Shown piece by piece: positions 24,801-37,100 of a stretch of 64,000 nt of DNA (positions are counted from its first letter, which is position 1; each line of letters opens with the position of its first letter). A program made the translations under genes and the position numbers. Under the pieces are notes generated by a model that saw only the letters and a program-made list of their open reading frames with translations, was not told the DNA's origin and did no database searches. The DNA lies in the NCBI GenBank assembly GCA_033964015.1, contig CM066923.1:3210978-3274977 (forward strand). Reading direction: 5' to 3'. This DNA comes from Scolanthus callimorphus (lineage: Eukaryota; Cnidaria; Anthozoa; Actiniaria; Edwardsiidae).

Positions 24801-27800
24801 CTCGCCACCCTTTCTGAAGCGTCCACGAAGGAACACCATTGCCTGCTGTCTCTTCAATTCTACTTCCCCATCCGTCTCAAGTCCATCCATCTCAAGATAA
24901 ACTTGGGTATATCCGACAGATTCGGTATTTATTTCGTTGTTGGCGTTTCATTTTTGCATTCTTAATGTATTGTTTGCTTTGGTTTCCAGCTTGGAAGTTC
25001 TGATTCCTTTAACTCCCGGCAACCGACCTAGAAAGCCCGGACACATATTCTCCCTATATTCAAAGATGTACTGTGAGTATTCGGTTGCCCTTAATTATTT
25101 TCCCACGTTGCTTTCTCGTCGGTTCAGGTATTTTTCTTAGCATGTGCTCGGCTCAGCGTTTAAAGAAGTTTGACAACAAGTTGTTCTGCAAAGCGAAAGT
25201 CGCTGAAATTTTAGTGTATTTCAAGGATTATATTGTTCAATTGAGTTTGGCTGCAGAGTTGTTCTGCCCAGCGAAAAGTCGCTCAAAAATTCTAGTGTAC
25301 TTTAGATGATAATATATTTTTGACTTTTAGCGTGGTATATTTATTACTTAACCTTATGGCGAAGGTCCTCAAATTTTGGTTGTACTAATTTCTGGATAAC
25401 CCTTCCTGAATTTTGGGAGGACACCAGGCCCTGCCTCCCGCAAGGAGGTACAAATAATTGTACTAAAGTAATAAAGTGTACTTCTTGGTAGTGTGTGTTA
25501 TTCTTTAGGGTGAAAGTAAATGCTATGACAATCTGCCATAATAAGGTCTTTTTTTTTAATATAATTCTTTAAAACTGCATCTTGAAGACTGGTTTCAGTA
25601 AATGTGTTTGTTTTCCAACAGAAATAACTTGTTGATTTCAATTGAATTTTTATCGATGTGCAACATTATTGGCACAAAATATTTTAGGTGACAGGTGGGG
25701 TTAACACCTGTTCTAACCTCCTAGGAAACAGCTCGATCCGAGCGGATCATGCAATCAACACCGTGGAAACTTGTACGTAATTTTTATTTTTATTTTTCAT
25801 GTATTTTTTACTTTATTTTATTTATTTATTTTTATTTTATTTTATTTTTTGTATTTTTTTTTTTTTTTTTACCTTTAAGATTGGTTTATTTATTACTAAC
25901 CTCATACGGCAAAAGTCATGCGCGATAATTTCTGGATAACCCTTCTGAGTTTTGGGAGGAACCAGGCCTTGCCTCCCACAAGAGAGGTGCAAATAATTGT
26001 GCTGAAGTAGTAAAGTGTACTGCCTGGGAGTGTGTGTTATCCCTTAGGATGGGGCTATACTACCCTTTTGGTGAAGTTTTGTCCAGTTGTTTGCAATGCA
26101 ACTAAAATCTTGTATTATATATCATATCGAGTTTCTTTGTCACTCATGTCGAATTGTTAGCTCTATCGGGATTGACCCACTTTCGTTTACAGAATTCACT
26201 AGACGAACAAAGTTAACGTATGAATAGACTCTTTCATGATATGTAACTCTCTGCCCAACCTCCTGGAGGGATCTTCTTCGTCCTATGGACATTTTGTCCA
26301 GTGCTCTGTCCTCGGACGGGGCATTTCTGGGTTTGTTGGGTTTTGGGGTTGTACCCTCGAGCTTACATCATAACCTCTTGTGTCATAGACTGCTTGAATA
26401 TGTGTATATGGGCAGGGGTGCAGCCCGGACCCAGCAACCCTTAAGCATTTTCGCCTGTAAATTGTTACACTATACATCTCTACTCATTGACTATTGTAAA
26501 AGGTCATCATATTTTCTGAGATTCTGAGTTTTGGGAGGAAACCAGTGCCACTAAAATCTTGTATTATAAATCATATCGAGTTGTCTTTGTTACGCATGCC
26601 GATTGTGAAGTGTTAGTTCTATCAGGATTATCCCACCTTGTTTACACAATTCACTAGACGAACAAAGTTACGTATGTATTAGACTCTTTCATGATATGTA
26701 ACTCTCTGCCCAACACTCCTGGAGGGATCTTCTTCGGTCCTATGGACATTTGTCCAGTGCTCTGTCCTCGGACGGGGCATTTCTGGGTTTTGTTGGGTTT
26801 GGGGTTGTACCCTTGAGCTTACATCATAACCTCTTATGAAACTGCTTGAATATGTGTATATGGGCAGGCTGCAGCCCCGGACCCAGCAACCCTTAAGTAT
26901 TTTCACCTGCAAATTGTTACACTATACATCCCTACTCATTGACTAGTGTACAAAGTCATCATATTTTCTAAGATTCTGAGTTTTGGGAGGAGACCAGGCC
27001 CTGCATCGGGTGCATGTGTTATGTCTTCAGGGTTGGGCTCTGTAGGGCACTATGACTGTCAGAATTAGGTCTCATATGTATATAAATCAGGGTTTTACTG
27101 GTTTGAAAATAAAAAATTCTTGACTCTAGGACCAGGTGCAACACATCTTTCAGAGTTATGGGATCCTTGAGTTTTGGTTTATTCTGAGTTATGGGATATT
27201 GTGTGGGATATTGTGGAAGTTAGTAGAAGTTATAGAGAGGTTTAAGATAGTAAGAGGGGTTCAAACCTGCACACACCTAGTGGCAGATAAGCGGAGCCAG
27301 GCCTTTTCTCACATATCTTATATAGAGTACAATGGGACCCAGTGAGAATATATTACTATTCCCACTGGGGACCAACAGTACGTATATAAGATATCAACTC
27401 ATTAACATACTCAGTTGGTTGAGAACGACCCCGGAATGACGTCTATGGGAGACGTCATATTAGTGGTGGCCTGTGGTCTCATTGTGCTCTCCCTTAGACC
27501 TGGTGGTGCCTCTTGGCTTTCTTTCGCCCGCCCCCTCCCTCCCCCTTTTTCATAACCATATTGGTGGTGGCCGTTGCTCTCATCGTGCTCACCCTTAGAT
27601 CTGGTGGTTAGTCATTACAAACCATTGCCATCTTTGGCTCCGCCAGGCCTTTTTCTCACATATCTTATATAGAGTACAATGGGACCCAGTGAGAATATAT
27701 TACTATGTAACCATGCAGTTGCACCCCATTCGCCACTTAGATATTTTTACCCAGGTTTGATTACGTCAGCGATACAAGTATGACTGTAGTACCTCATTTT

Positions 27801-28092
27801 GTCTTGTAAAATCTCCGTGCTGCAGGGTGTAACTTGAATGCATTACCATTTCCAGGAACTGCTATGGACATAATGTACTGATTGTTTGACATTCTGTCTT
27901 GCTTCCATCGTGATTCAAACCGAGTCTGGAATCAAGATAATATAAGGAATGCATAGATTACAAAAGGAGAAAAAGTAAAGTAAAAACGTAAAGTACGTAA
28001 AGCTCCTCAAGAGCGTAGCCGGGGGGGGGGGGGGGGGGGGAGCTGGGCTGTCTGTGAACCCCCTTTTTAAAAGAAAAAATACACATTAAGGC

Positions 28093-28133
<41 letters not shown>

Positions 28134-31100
28134 TTCCCAGATTCTGGCTAGCCCCTGGCCTTATAACGTCGAAACAGTCTTCGGCTGACCAACCTGAGGT
28201 CGACGGTGCACCACTTCCTTTGCCCCTTTCTCTATTTTTCCATCCCCTCTTATTTGAAAGGATTTCAAAGCTATAAGCAAAACTACTCGATACGGCGATA
28301 CGGTTGGTCGGGGTTCGAACTGAGGACCATACGCTCAGTTGGCAGCACAAACACACTGTTCCACCTGGCCGTACCTGACAAACAAGAAATTTATGGTATG
28401 GAACGTAATGAAATGGAAGCAGACAAACACACTTAAGGCATTCAATTTTGGGCGTGGCACACCTGAGTTACGTCTGACTACACGGGTTTGCATTTAAAAA
28501 CAAACATTATCTGACACAGATAATGACATTTATCTGAGCACGTATCTTTCCATACTGTCAGTTGGAAGACAAGCTGGCGCGCGGGCTGTCTGTGGGAAAA
28601 TACCAAGCAATTGTTTTCAGCCAATCAAGGCAGATCACTCGTGTGGTTCTATCCGGTAGATATCGGCTGACTAGTATTTAATCAGACCTTTCTTTGGAAT
28701 TGATAAACAGCGACAGCCTTCAACCAAAACCTCTTCAATTCAAGGTTTTTTCCCACCGCCTCCCCGGACTCCTTGTTTTTCAAGCAAGATGATTAGAAAA
28801 CACGCAGATCCGAATGTTAACATGGAAGTAATGTATCAAACACGAGACAGAATATTTCAAACAATGAGATGTTGGTTGAAAACGAAGCAAAGCGGATTTT
28901 TTTTTTAACTGACTTCGAGATGTTTGGAATCCTGATGATTTTATAGATCTTCTCAAACGTATCCAGGGCGTAGCCAGAATTTGATAAGGGAGGGAGGGAG
29001 GGGGGCTCACATTTGTACAAATGTATTGCGCCCCTTTTCCAGCTTAACGATTTTTTCATAATGTTTACTCTATTTTTTCTCCTAAAACGGAGGGAGTCAC
29101 AGGCACAACAGGACCCCCCCCCCCTGGAAAAGAACATTCTTAAATGTACTTACGCATGGCCTATTTCATGAGCCGCGATTAAAGCAGTTTGTGGTCCGAT
29201 ATCGCCCGCTATCGCACGGCCAAATGAATAGAACGGATGAGAACAGACGGAGTTCTTCTCCGCTCGACCTAGAGTGGAGAGAGAGAAACGAGACATTATA
29301 ACAAAGATCTGTTTCGAAGAATTTAGCAGCCAGACCATGGTGACGTGTTTTTACCCAGACTACCTTTTGGCCCGACGACCTTTGGGATAGTTGTATTATC
29401 CCCAATCAAAAGCTCATAAGTACTAATCGGCCAAGTAAAAAATATATGATAAATGTTTCCCGTCCCCGCCCGCTTCATTTGTTTTGGGCCAATTTCTGCA
29501 CTATTGAGTAATGCAAAATTTGGGGCGAACGCCAAGGTAACAGGCTAAATATACCTCGTTGGTTTCAATACTGCGTATTTTGATACAAAAATGCATTTTA
29601 TTAGTCTCCCGTGAAGCCCGTCCTTTGTGACGTCACACTTCAACCACAGGAAGCCCACCCAGAACGCCAGGGACATTTTCCTTGGGACTCGACCGAGTGC
29701 ACGAGTGCATGTGCTGAACTATTAGAAGTATCCACCCAAATCAAGGAATCATCACATGGTCTAAAGTGAGAGGCAAACAAGATGTAAACGCCTCCTATCT
29801 CTTTCTGGTGATATTTGTTTGCACCTCTTGACTGATCACTACAGCTTAGGCTAGTAAATGTAAAACGTACCTCCTCGCGCATTACTGGAATGAAGAAAAG
29901 AAACAATAGTTAATTAAAAAACAAAAAGCGACATACAGACAAGAGAGGCAGACCTACAGGCAAACGAATAGACATACAGACAGACAAACACAGACAGGTG
30001 GACGGACAGGCAGACACAGACAGATAAGCGGACGGGCAGACACAGGTGGACGGACAGGCAGACACATACAGATGGATGGATGGACAGACACAGACAGATG
30101 GACGGACGGACAGACACGGACAGGCAGACACAGACAGACGGACGGACGGACAGACAAAGACAGATGGACGGACAGGCAGACACAGACAGATGGACGGACG
30201 GACAGACACAGAAAGATGGACGGACGGGCAGACACAGACAGATAGACGGACGGACGGACAGACACAGACAGATAGACGGACGGACAGACACAGACAGATG
30301 GATGGATGGACAGACAGACACAGAAATATAGAACGGACGGACACATGGACGGACACATGGACGGGCAGAGAATGCTTTTGCAATATTTGATCCCTATATT
30401 GTCACCATCAAGCCTTCTCAAATTCCTGGATCCGCCCCAGCCTGCGGACGAACGGACGGACAGGCAATTGTTTTGCAATTGTTGGTCCCTATACTATATA
30501 ACTGCTAGCCCTGGACCTGCCCCTGCAGAAGGACCGACATACCGACAGGCAGACATACCAACAGACAAACAGAAAGACAGCAATGACAGAGAGACAGACT
30601 TACGTAATGAGAAGCACGATGTCCGCATGCGCGGGATTAGAGTCTGCTGGTGGGATAACTGTGCTGCCCCATTGCCCTAATGCCGATATGTGGGCATCCA
30701 TACTGGCAGTCGAGGTGTAGCCAAGCTGGATTAAACAAAAACAGATTGTAATAAAGCTACGATAAAACGCGCCTGTTTCCCCTTAAAACTGTGATCTATT
30801 TAATCGATAAAGTAATGGCTATATCATAAACGCATTAGGGCAAGTTTTTTACTTTATCGTCGAAATAGAGACAAATTAAATCTGAATGGCTCGTAGGACA
30901 ATGTATAATTGTTCTTGTCCCAATACTGAAAACGCGTCCGCTTAGAAGCTCAGCACACATACGGACTCAATTACCGTTATGCACTATAAAAGGAAACAGA
31001 GTGTTATGAGCGAAACTTTAATTAGCCATATAGTATCGTACGCACTTCGGGAAGTCTTAATTGAGGTCCCAGTAACGAGTTTCATACTCAAAACGCAGTC

Positions 31101-34100
31101 GCTAAGACGCTGAGAAGTATTGTAGGGGAGAAAACCATTGCTCACAGAGGAGGCAATATCTATAATTAATAAATAAACTTCGTTCGGACAAAATGCGCGG
31201 ACCCAATTGGTTAAAACTGATCACGTGAGTTTTCGTAACCTAGCGACATTAAACGGGGCGCCCGTGCGTTAATAGGAATAATGCATAAAAATCGTGCAGT
31301 GTTCATTGCAAGTGCAAATCTGCATTTGCAAGTGCATTTGAAGTAAAAGTTGTAATTGATTTTGAGTCTACAATCAGCGACAAAATTGTTGATAAAAATT
31401 ACGCACGTACCCGCTTTTCTGTTAGAATCGCAAAGTCTTGTATCAACCAGTTTAAAATTCGCCTCTGTCACTCCTAAACCCCCAGCCCCCCCCCCCCCCC
31501 CCCCCCCGACGCTAGAAACCTTGGGGATCAACATTGAATAGGGGAAGGGGGATTACTTAGATTTATTTTAGAATATTGGGTCTTAAGTATAGAAAACTGA
31601 TTTTGAAAGCATTTTATCAAGCATTTATGTCGCTGATTGTAGTCAGGGAAACCATTCTGATACTTCTTCACGCAGGTCCACGCCGTGAACTCATTATATT
31701 AAAAGTGTTAGAGACTTTATATATTCAAAAATTTATCGTTCATTGTATTACCAGCGCGTGCGTGTATTTGTCAACAAAACACTCAAACAAGTCTCTTACC
31801 CATAAATAAATACGATTGACTAAGCTTTGTGCACGGCCCCTTCGAAGACGTTTGTGATAGGAATCCGTGGGTAAATAAAGTTATTATTATTATTAATGAT
31901 TGCCCGGGAGAGCCTTCGACCAACGGTAAAACTCAACCTCGTGCCTAGCGCCTTTCCTTTCGTGTGTTTACACAAAAGACGCGAACAACCTCGTCCCCAG
32001 GGTCTTCTCGGTCGTTTTTCAAAATGGCGGTTAGCTCAGAGAAGACCCTTGGGGAGGGGAAGTCACTATATCCCAATGGGTGAAACCAGAACGGGCCCAA
32101 ATACTTAGATTTTTTCAGAAAACTTCAAAGAAAAAAAGCTTATAAAAATTATTGCTGATTCGATCCTGGACCAACATCATTATAAACCCGAGACTCTAAC
32201 CACTAGGCTACGAGGGAGTTTGCTGGTCAGGTCACTAATTTTATGGCATTTTATGTAATTTATCATATATAGAACGAGGAATATACAGTAAAAATCATAT
32301 CTAAAACAAACCAAAACCCCATCCTTACTCTAATCCCTAACAAATTACTGTTTAGGACAGTTCTCTACACTTCTTGAATAAAACGAAGTATGATAAAAGA
32401 TTTATATAGATTTCTGGTTTCAACCATTGGGATATAGTGATTTCCTTGGGGAGGCTGAGTCACATGACCACTGTTTGAGGACATGGGTACGAGGTTATCC
32501 TTTGTTTCGAAACGGTCATGTGACTCTCTGAACTAACCGCCATTTTGAAAAAACGGCCGAGAAGACCCTGGGAACGAGGTTGAGACGCGAAAGGAAACGT
32601 GCTGGGAACGAGGTTGCGGTCAAAATAACAATACGCATGCTCTGAGAACGAGTATGTTATCTGCTGACCAAACATGTATACTCACAGAGGCAGTGTGTAG
32701 AACTACTCCGACCACCACAATATTAAGCTTTACTGCGCCAACACTTGCGTCTAAGAATATGGACCTAGTCTAGAAATAAGAAATAGCCGCGGTGTTAGGA
32801 ATGACTTTTGACTGCCTAGTCCTTGGCGTTCTCGGCGGGTTTCCTGTGGTTAGGTTGTGACGTCACTGGGAAACCTCGAGCGCCCGCGCACATCAAGCGG
32901 TTACCTTCTAACTGCATACAAGGAACGTTCCCAGACTGACGAAGATGGGTGTGATGAATTAACCACGAGCAATATTTGCGTGGATAATATATGAAGCCAA
33001 GAGTGGATTACCAAGAGTTTCCATATTTACTATGTACGCCCGAATCACAGTCAGAAAAGTGTCTATTTTTAAAACTAGGATGCCCGAGAAAATTCGTCAT
33101 CCACAGGGTTCCCACTTTCTCGCCACGCGAACAATTGTGAGATCCAGCCTAAAATTAAATCGCAGATCAATGGAAAAACCGTATAAATCGCAAAGATAAG
33201 TAGGTATTCTCTATTTTGTTGTGTATGGTTAATCATTATTGATTAGGTAATGATAGTTAATTGTTAATGGACAGTTGATCCGTTTATATTCTCGAGCAAG
33301 CGTCCTCTGACCCCAGTCATAATCTATTTGCTCGGAGGACATCAGCTTTGTTTTAGAACACAGCCATCTCTACTCTCTCTACCTCCATCCTCGCTCAACC
33401 ATGGCTCAACCGCAACCTCGACGCTCGTCTCGCCTGAGCAAACCGAAGACCGACCCAGATTTCGCCTACGCGACCCAGCAACTCGCTGCCCTCGAACGAG
33501 AGGTAGAAGCCACGCTCGCTTCTCCTCTTCCTACTCCTAACCAACCCACCCCACCGCCGGCGATAGCACAAGCCACTCCAGTTCCAGGTCGCCGTGCTAC
33601 CGCAGACCAGCTCAGCATATTAAATGCAGAGAAGGAGAAACTAGCCCTAGAGCTACAAGTTCTCAAACTAAAAGCAAGCATGACGACTCAACACTTCTCG
33701 GAGGGGGCGGATCCTCAAACTTCAGCCAACCCAAGCGGCAAACAGAGGAAAAAGCAGGCCATCGATTGGCCTCAGGAATTTTGTGCAGGTGTGGTGAATC
33801 AGGAGTTCGAGAAGCTGGAGATGTCCGACTTCGTTGCGGGTTTTTTGGCTATGGTCAAGACCTACGAATCCCAGCGGAAGTCGGATATGCTTCAGTTGCT
33901 CGAGCTGCTGATGATAAAAGCTTCGAGCTACACGTGGAAGAGCGTTCGTGGGTTCTACGGCGCAATAGCCCGGCAGGTAGAATTGTGCCGCCTGGAATTC
34001 TCTGATTTTAATGCCATTCGGGATGTGGCATCCACTTTTTTCAAGCATTCAGACCTCCGTGTTTCGCACCAGCCGCGCGAGTACAAAGGTTCACCAAAAA

Positions 34101-37100
34101 CCCAACAACAACAACAATCACGGGCTGACCACAAAAGGGCATGTAGGCAGTGGAACTACACCGGCTCGTGTCCTTGCGACGCTACTGCGGCGGGGTATTC
34201 CGGCAACCATAAGTGCCGTGTTTGCGCTAAGGAGCACCCAATGCTCGAATGCCCAAAGCGGCAATCCGAGATTCCGGATGTCGATTTCTCGAACTCTACT
34301 TGACTATCTTCTGCCGAGTCGAGCAATTCCTCACCGACCATGGACTCATCCCCGGACCAAAGATTTACGGACAAGGACTTCACGACTAAAGCTGTGATAC
34401 GGCACATCCTCGTCGCTCGGACTGGTGTAACTAACGCACAGGGAGTGCGAATTCCTGTTCCCACTGACCTCAAACTCGAGGCTTGGGATCATTATCTAGC
34501 GGGTTATCACGACGCGATCGTTGCGACATATTTACGCTATGGTTGGCCCATAAATTACAGCTTGGACACATTACCAACATCTAGTTCTCACAATCATCCT
34601 TCTGCAGACCAGTTCACCGGACATGTGGAAAAGTATCTTGCTACCGAACTAGAGTATCAGGCAATAGCCGGTCCTTTCAGTCACAATCCGCTAAATCAGC
34701 CTTTGATTTGCTCTCCTCTTCAGACAGTGCCGAAACGGGGTTCTAATACGCGACGTGTGGTTATGGACCTTAGTTTTCCTCCTAATAATTCAGTGAATAG
34801 CGGTATATCGAATGATATGTATATGAACGAACCTTACAAACTTCGCCTGCCTGGTATCGATCGCTTATGTCATTTTATTTTACAGCATGGTCAGGGTTGT
34901 TTTGTTTACAAGAAGGATCTCAAGCGGGCATATCGGCAATTCCCTATCGACCCAAAGGACTACCACCTTTTGGGTTTTCGCTTCAACGGGGCCTACTACT
35001 TCGATCTACGATGTCCATTTGGATTGCGGTCCAGCGCAATGATTTGTCAGCGCACTACATCTGCAGCAATTTACATCTTCACGAACTTCGGTTTTTCAGC
35101 GGATGTTTATCTCGACGATTTTTACGGCGCCGAGACTCCTACACATGCTTCCACAGCTTTCAACACCCTTCAACTCTTGTTTGATGAGCTCGGTTTGCAG
35201 TCTTCACCGGAAAAGGATTGTGTTCCTTCTACGCGCATGCTATGCCTGGGAATTGAGGTAGATACCACCAATTTAACTCTACGCGTTCCTGACGATAGAC
35301 TCGTTGAACTATTACAGGAATTAACGACTTGGAAAAGGAAATCTCGTTTTCGCGTTAGAGAATTACAATCTCTTCTGGGCAAATTGTCTTTCATCACAGC
35401 GTGCGTCAACTCCGGTCGAATTTTTATGTCACGTATGTTGAATCAATTACGTGCATTTCCGTCACACAAGCGCTCCATAGCAGTCACAGCGGAGCTGAGG
35501 GCTGATATTGATTGGTGGTTGACTTTTCTTCCTCAATTCAATGGGGTTTCAATTATCAAGCCCCCCACCTGGAGTTACAGCGATTTTACTTTCACCACTG
35601 ACTCTTGTCTACATGGCGGCGGAGCGACTTGTTTAGACGAATGTTTTCATTTCGATATTCCTCAGCATATTATTGCCGACGCGGGACACATCTCGGGACT
35701 CGAACTATACGTTATTGTTGTTGCGGCCCGGGTATGGGCTTCACGTCTGGCTCATCATCGCGTTCTTGTATCCTGTGACAATCAAGCAGCTGTTTCTTCT
35801 CTAAACTCGGGAGTGACTCGCGACGAGTTTATGCAACGGTGTTTACGACAGTTATGGCTCACAGCGGCACTGAATGATTTTGAACTGAGGGCTTCGTTTA
35901 TTCCAGGCGTGCACAATTCCCTGGCTGATGCTTTGAGCCGATGGAACAGTAATAACAAATATAGAGACGCTTTCGCTTTACATTGTGCTAGGCAAAATTT
36001 TCAGTTTGATTTTATCACAGTCTCTCGCGGCGCTATGGACTTCCAGGTAGATTAATTTTTTTTTTGTCTTGTTTTTCTCCTTTTTTCTAGATGGAGCCGA
36101 GTCTGACATTGAGAGTCTGCGAGTTCATCTCATTTACTTAGCGTTTGCTCCTTCCACGCATCGAAATAGGAAGTCTCATCTCAATATGTATCTTAGTTTC
36201 TGTGAGCATTTCGATTATCGCTCATTTCCGGTAGACGGCGTCGTGGCAGCACGTTATATTGCTTTCCTCGCGCGCAGCGGCCGTAAACACGGGACTATCG
36301 TTAACCACATCGCCAGTCTAAAACATTTTCATCAATTTCTCGGCTATCCTCTCAGTTGGGACAAAGATTATTCTTTTACACTAGCTCTTCAGGGCCTCAA
36401 ACGTTATTTAACCATCGCAGTGAACAGGAAGCGCGCTATCACACCAGCTATGTTGTTACAAGCTCACACCTTTTTCAATCTGAGTGAACCGCTTCATTCG
36501 GCCATGTGGGCTCTCTTTCTGGTAGCCTTTTTCTCTTTTTTGCGCAAATCAAATTTAGTGGTCACCGGAAATTTGCCATCTTCAAAAGTTCTACTGCGTT
36601 CGGATTTAGCCATTACGGGTCACGGTGTTCATCTTTGCGTGAGGGAAACCAAAACTATACAACATCAGGAGCGCACGCTTTCAATCCCTCTTCCAGTTAT
36701 CCCTAGTTCGGTTCTGTGCCCCGTAGCTGCGTTGCGTAATCATCTGACGCTTAATCGCGTTCCTGCGAATGCTCCACTTTTTTCGGTGATGGTTGATTCC
36801 GAACGCACTAGTCCTATCACGTACGCACAATTTTCAAGCTTTCTCAAACGCACCATGGGGAGCATAGGGCTAGATCCTCTCGCGTTTTCTCCTCACAGTT
36901 TCAGAAGGGGCGGTGCGACTTTTGCCTTCAATTGCGGCTTACCAGCAGAGTTAATTAAGTCGCAAGGAGATTGGCGCAGCGACGCTTATTTAGTTTATCT
37001 AGAAATGTCGCATTCACAGAAGCGACACGCAGTTTCCGTTATGGCAGAGAAGATTCGCTGTATCAACTCTTAAAATCCTTACATAAGATAGTTTTATTAT

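Noticed and set aside
27471..27640. GEHDE-like segment on the minus strand as the missing zinc-site exon
   Set aside because: It lies in a TIR element and repeats nearby. The real LGLNHDG exon is at 27793-27925.
29640..29906. [11 protein letters not shown] segment resembling a TSP1 start between catalytic exons
   Set aside because: It is in the wrong place in the domain order, has no usable splice phases and ends at a stop codon.
29910..30478. Overlapping ORFs of 135-174 residues rich in SVCLSVRPS
   Set aside because: They are translations of the GACA/GACG microsatellite with no independent coding evidence.
36047..36090. 44-nt intron between the DIRS-type ORFs using the CAGGTAG donor
   Set aside because: It is very short for an animal intron and joins RNase H to the wrong frame of the recombinase. 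An upstream donor fits better.
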